Shown piece by piece: positions 13,656-15,165 of a DNA stretch of 15,165 bases. The notes beneath the pieces were generated by a model, which worked only from the letters and a program-made list of their open reading frames with translations, ran no database searches and was not told the DNA's origin. Positions within the stretch are counted from its first letter, which is position 1. Each line of letters starts with the position of its first letter. The stretch covers positions 1 to 15,165 of the forward strand of contig DKWR01000006.1 of the NCBI GenBank assembly GCA_002491825.1, read 5' to 3'. The position numbers and the translations under genes were made by a program. The DNA is from Ruminococcaceae bacterium UBA7147. GTDB lineage: Bacteria; Bacillota; Clostridia; Oscillospirales; Acutalibacteraceae.

Positions 13656-14741
13656 TCAATACTTTGTGGGACTTGCGTTAAGATACTTCTTAACCATCAA
13701 AGCTACCTTAAATACAATAGCGTCCTCAAACTCACGAAGATCAAGACCTGTAAGCTTCTTGATTTTTTCAAGTCTGTAAACAAGAGTGTTACGGTGTACA
13801 AACAGCTTACGTGAAGTTTCCGAAACGTTGAGGTTATTTTCAAAGAAACGCTGGATTGTAAAGAGAGTTTCCTGATCGAGGCTTTCAATTGAGCCACGCT
13901 TGAAAACTTCCTTGAGGAACATTTCACAAAGAGTTGTGGGAAGCTGATAGATAAGACGTGCAATACCGAGATTGTCGTAGCTTACGATTGTGCGCTCGGT
14001 GTCAAATACCTTTGCAACCTCAAGAGCAGACTGAGCCTCTTTAAAGGAACGTGCAAGGTCCTTGATGCCTGTAACGGTTGTGCCTATGCCGACAACGCAG
14101 TGAGTGTAGAACTCGCTTGAAAGTGTGTCGGAAATAGAGCTTGCAAGCTTTTCAAGGTCACGGCTCTCTGTGTCCGGCTTAATTTCTTTAACAAGCGCAA
14201 TTTCAGCCTCGTTAATATTGATGACAAAATCCTTTGACTTGTCGGGGAAAAGGTTCTGAATAATGTCATAAGCCGATACATCTGTCTTTGAAACGATTTT
14301 GATAAGAAGACAAACACGGGAAACCTCGCTGTTGAAATGAAGCTCTCTTGCTTTAAGGTAAATGTCGCCGGGAAGAATGTTGTCAAGAATTACATTTTTA
14401 ATAAAGTTTGAACGGTCGTACTTTTCGTCATAGTACTGTTTGATGCTTGCAAATGAAACTGAAAGGAGCTGTGCATATTTTTGTGCATATTCGTCCGTAC
14501 CCTGTACAAAAACTGCATAGTCATACTTTGCGTTACTGCCAAACGACTTGTATGTATAGCCGTTAATAACGAAGGGGGCAGTAGAGCTTAAAGTTTCGGA
14601 GTTGATGCTTTCGTTTACTTCGCCGATTTTTCCAAGCTCCGAGCATGCAATAACAACAGAAGTTTCGTCAATAACGCCGATTGTTCTGTCAATTGCATCT
14701 TTCATCTGGTGTACAATACCCTGAAATAATCTGTTAGACAT
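13656..14741 (-). CDS. CdaR/PucR-type transcriptional regulator
   Basis: A 361-residue cytoplasmic regulator. The N-terminus (about 1-45, FQGIVHQMKDAIDRTIGVID then VVIACSELGKIG) resembles the sugar-diacid-recognition domain of CdaR-type proteins. The middle (about 140-290) fits the degenerate GGDEF-like domain of this family. The C-terminus (about 295-361) is the PucR-type helix-turn-helix, with LNVSETSRKLFVHRNTLVYR (304-323) as its core. Family members respond to sugar diacids, purine breakdown products or other small molecules, but no catabolic operon adjoins this gene, so its effector and targets are unknown. GAGGT lies about 8 bases before the ATG. It lies upstream of ftsEX but is separated by a terminator and a repeat, so it is probably not in that operon. 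Confidence 0.86.
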   Translation of the reverse strand: MSNRLFQGIVHQMKDAIDRTIGVIDETSVVIACSELGKIGEVNESINSETLSSTAPFVINGYTYKSFGSNAKYDYAVFVQGTDEYAQKYAQLLSVSFASIKQYYDEKYDRSNFIKNVILDNILPGDIYLKARELHFNSEVSRVCLLIKIVSKTDVSAYDIIQNLFPDKSKDFVININEAEIALVKEIKPDTESRDLEKLASSISDTLSSEFYTHCVVGIGTTVTGIKDLARSFKEAQSALEVAKVFDTERTIVSYDNLGIARLIYQLPTTLCEMFLKEVFKRGSIESLDQETLFTIQRFFENNLNVSETSRKLFVHRNTLVYRLEKIKKLTGLDLREFEDAIVFKVALMVKKYLNASPTKY

Positions 14742-14826
14742 GATATTTACCTCTTTTTCTCCGCAATTTATAATGTGTTATACTGTGACTGTAATTATTA
14801 AATAAAATACAATCTCTCTCATATAC

Positions 14827-14855
14827 ATATTACACAAAATCGAGAAAAAAATCAA
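14827..14855 (-). promoter_or_regulatory. Promoter of the CdaR-type regulator gene
   Basis: Leftward TTGATT (14850-14855), 17 bases, TAATAT (14827-14832). It predicts a leader of about 75-80 bases before the ATG at 14741. Confidence 0.5.
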
Positions 14856-15165
14856 CCTCTATTTACAATTTTTCTTGAATTTTTTTATAGAGATTGCATA
14901 AGCAACAAAAAGTTACAATTTTGAAAACAAATTTAAACAATTTTTAATATTTTATTACCTTTTTTACTATTTTAATACTCCATTGTGTTGACTGTGTGAA
15001 TAAAGGAAAAATTTACTATTATAAAGTAGTATTGCATCATAATGCGCCTAAAAACTTTGGTAAACTATAATTTGCCGAGTGCCTCGGCAGGCAAATCGAG
15101 TGGAAAAGTCAGTTTTGGACAAAATTGTAGCCCGAATTTTAAGTAGATATATAGGCAACGTTTCG
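14856..15165. other. AT-rich non-coding right end with one GC-rich hairpin island
   Basis: No supported gene. Most is very AT-rich with T runs. At 15070-15096 two mutually exclusive stems share the same bases: GCCGAG-TGC-CTCGGC (15074-15088) and ATTTGCC with GGCAAAT (15070-15076 with 15090-15096). TATAAT at 15066-15071 lies directly before them but has no good -35. A 34-codon reading frame (15042-15146, +) has no proper ribosome binding site. The feature continuing beyond the edge cannot be judged. Confidence 0.4.

Noticed and set aside
15060..15072. 13-base match TAAACTATAATTT to the reverse complement of 9-21 at the other end of the window
   Set aside because: Short, AT-rich and at arbitrary window edges; chance is sufficient.
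15042..15146. 34-codon small protein on the + strand
   Set aside because: No ribosome binding site at proper distance, and the frame crosses a strong hairpin; kept only as a low-interest observation.
14742..15165. Known riboswitch or structured RNA class in the right intergenic region
   Set aside because: I compared the GC-rich island with conserved cores I remember (c-di-GMP, THF, ZTP, cobalamin, T-box and others) and none fits.

Overview
The window reads as chromosomal DNA of a low-to-moderate GC, anaerobic, Gram-positive Clostridia member, most likely a Ruminococcus-type bacterium. The case rests on a class III (strictly anaerobic) ribonucleotide reductase, Firmicutes-style Shine-Dalgarno sites and promoters, an FtsEX plus coiled-coil/LytM hydrolase operon, and a secreted subtilase ending in a type I dockerin, a module typical of cellulosome or amylosome formers. 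The genus call is an inference; no rRNA or other species marker is present.

Layout. At 25-657 (-) a Crp/Fnr-family regulator diverges from nrdD-nrdG (819-3526, +), the anaerobic NTP reductase and its radical-SAM activase. The intergenic region between them holds two candidate NrdR boxes 32 bp apart, a perfect TGTTG-N6-CAACA palindrome, and a clear promoter for the regulator. A bidirectional terminator separates nrdG from a leftward block: greA (6153-5671), lysS (5600-4116) and a small Nudix hydrolase (4057-3578). greA has a promoter with both hexamers at consensus. Upstream come a MITE-like palindromic repeat (6252-6411) and an unrecognised 275-codon gene (7225-6398) whose stop codon lies inside the repeat.

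An AT-richer leftward pair follows: a dockerin-bearing subtilase (8052-about 10098) and a small membrane-anchored secreted protein (8029-7301). The subtilase appears to carry a one-base frame disruption in an A6 run inside its signal peptide. The next leftward operon is ftsE-ftsX-LytM hydrolase (13358-10331), the division ABC transporter with the hydrolase it probably activates. A second copy of the palindromic repeat (13377-13544) abuts ftsE. The last gene is a CdaR/PucR-type regulator (14741-13656). The right end (14742-15165) is AT-rich and holds that gene's promoter and one GC-rich hairpin island.

No CRISPR array, tRNA, rRNA, insertion sequence or prophage was seen. I found no clearly new multi-gene system. 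The most unusual items are the paired palindromic repeats, whose apical stems show two compensatory base-pair changes, the disrupted start of the dockerin-subtilase, the layered nrd regulatory region, and two terminators that run straight into the translation start of the next gene.
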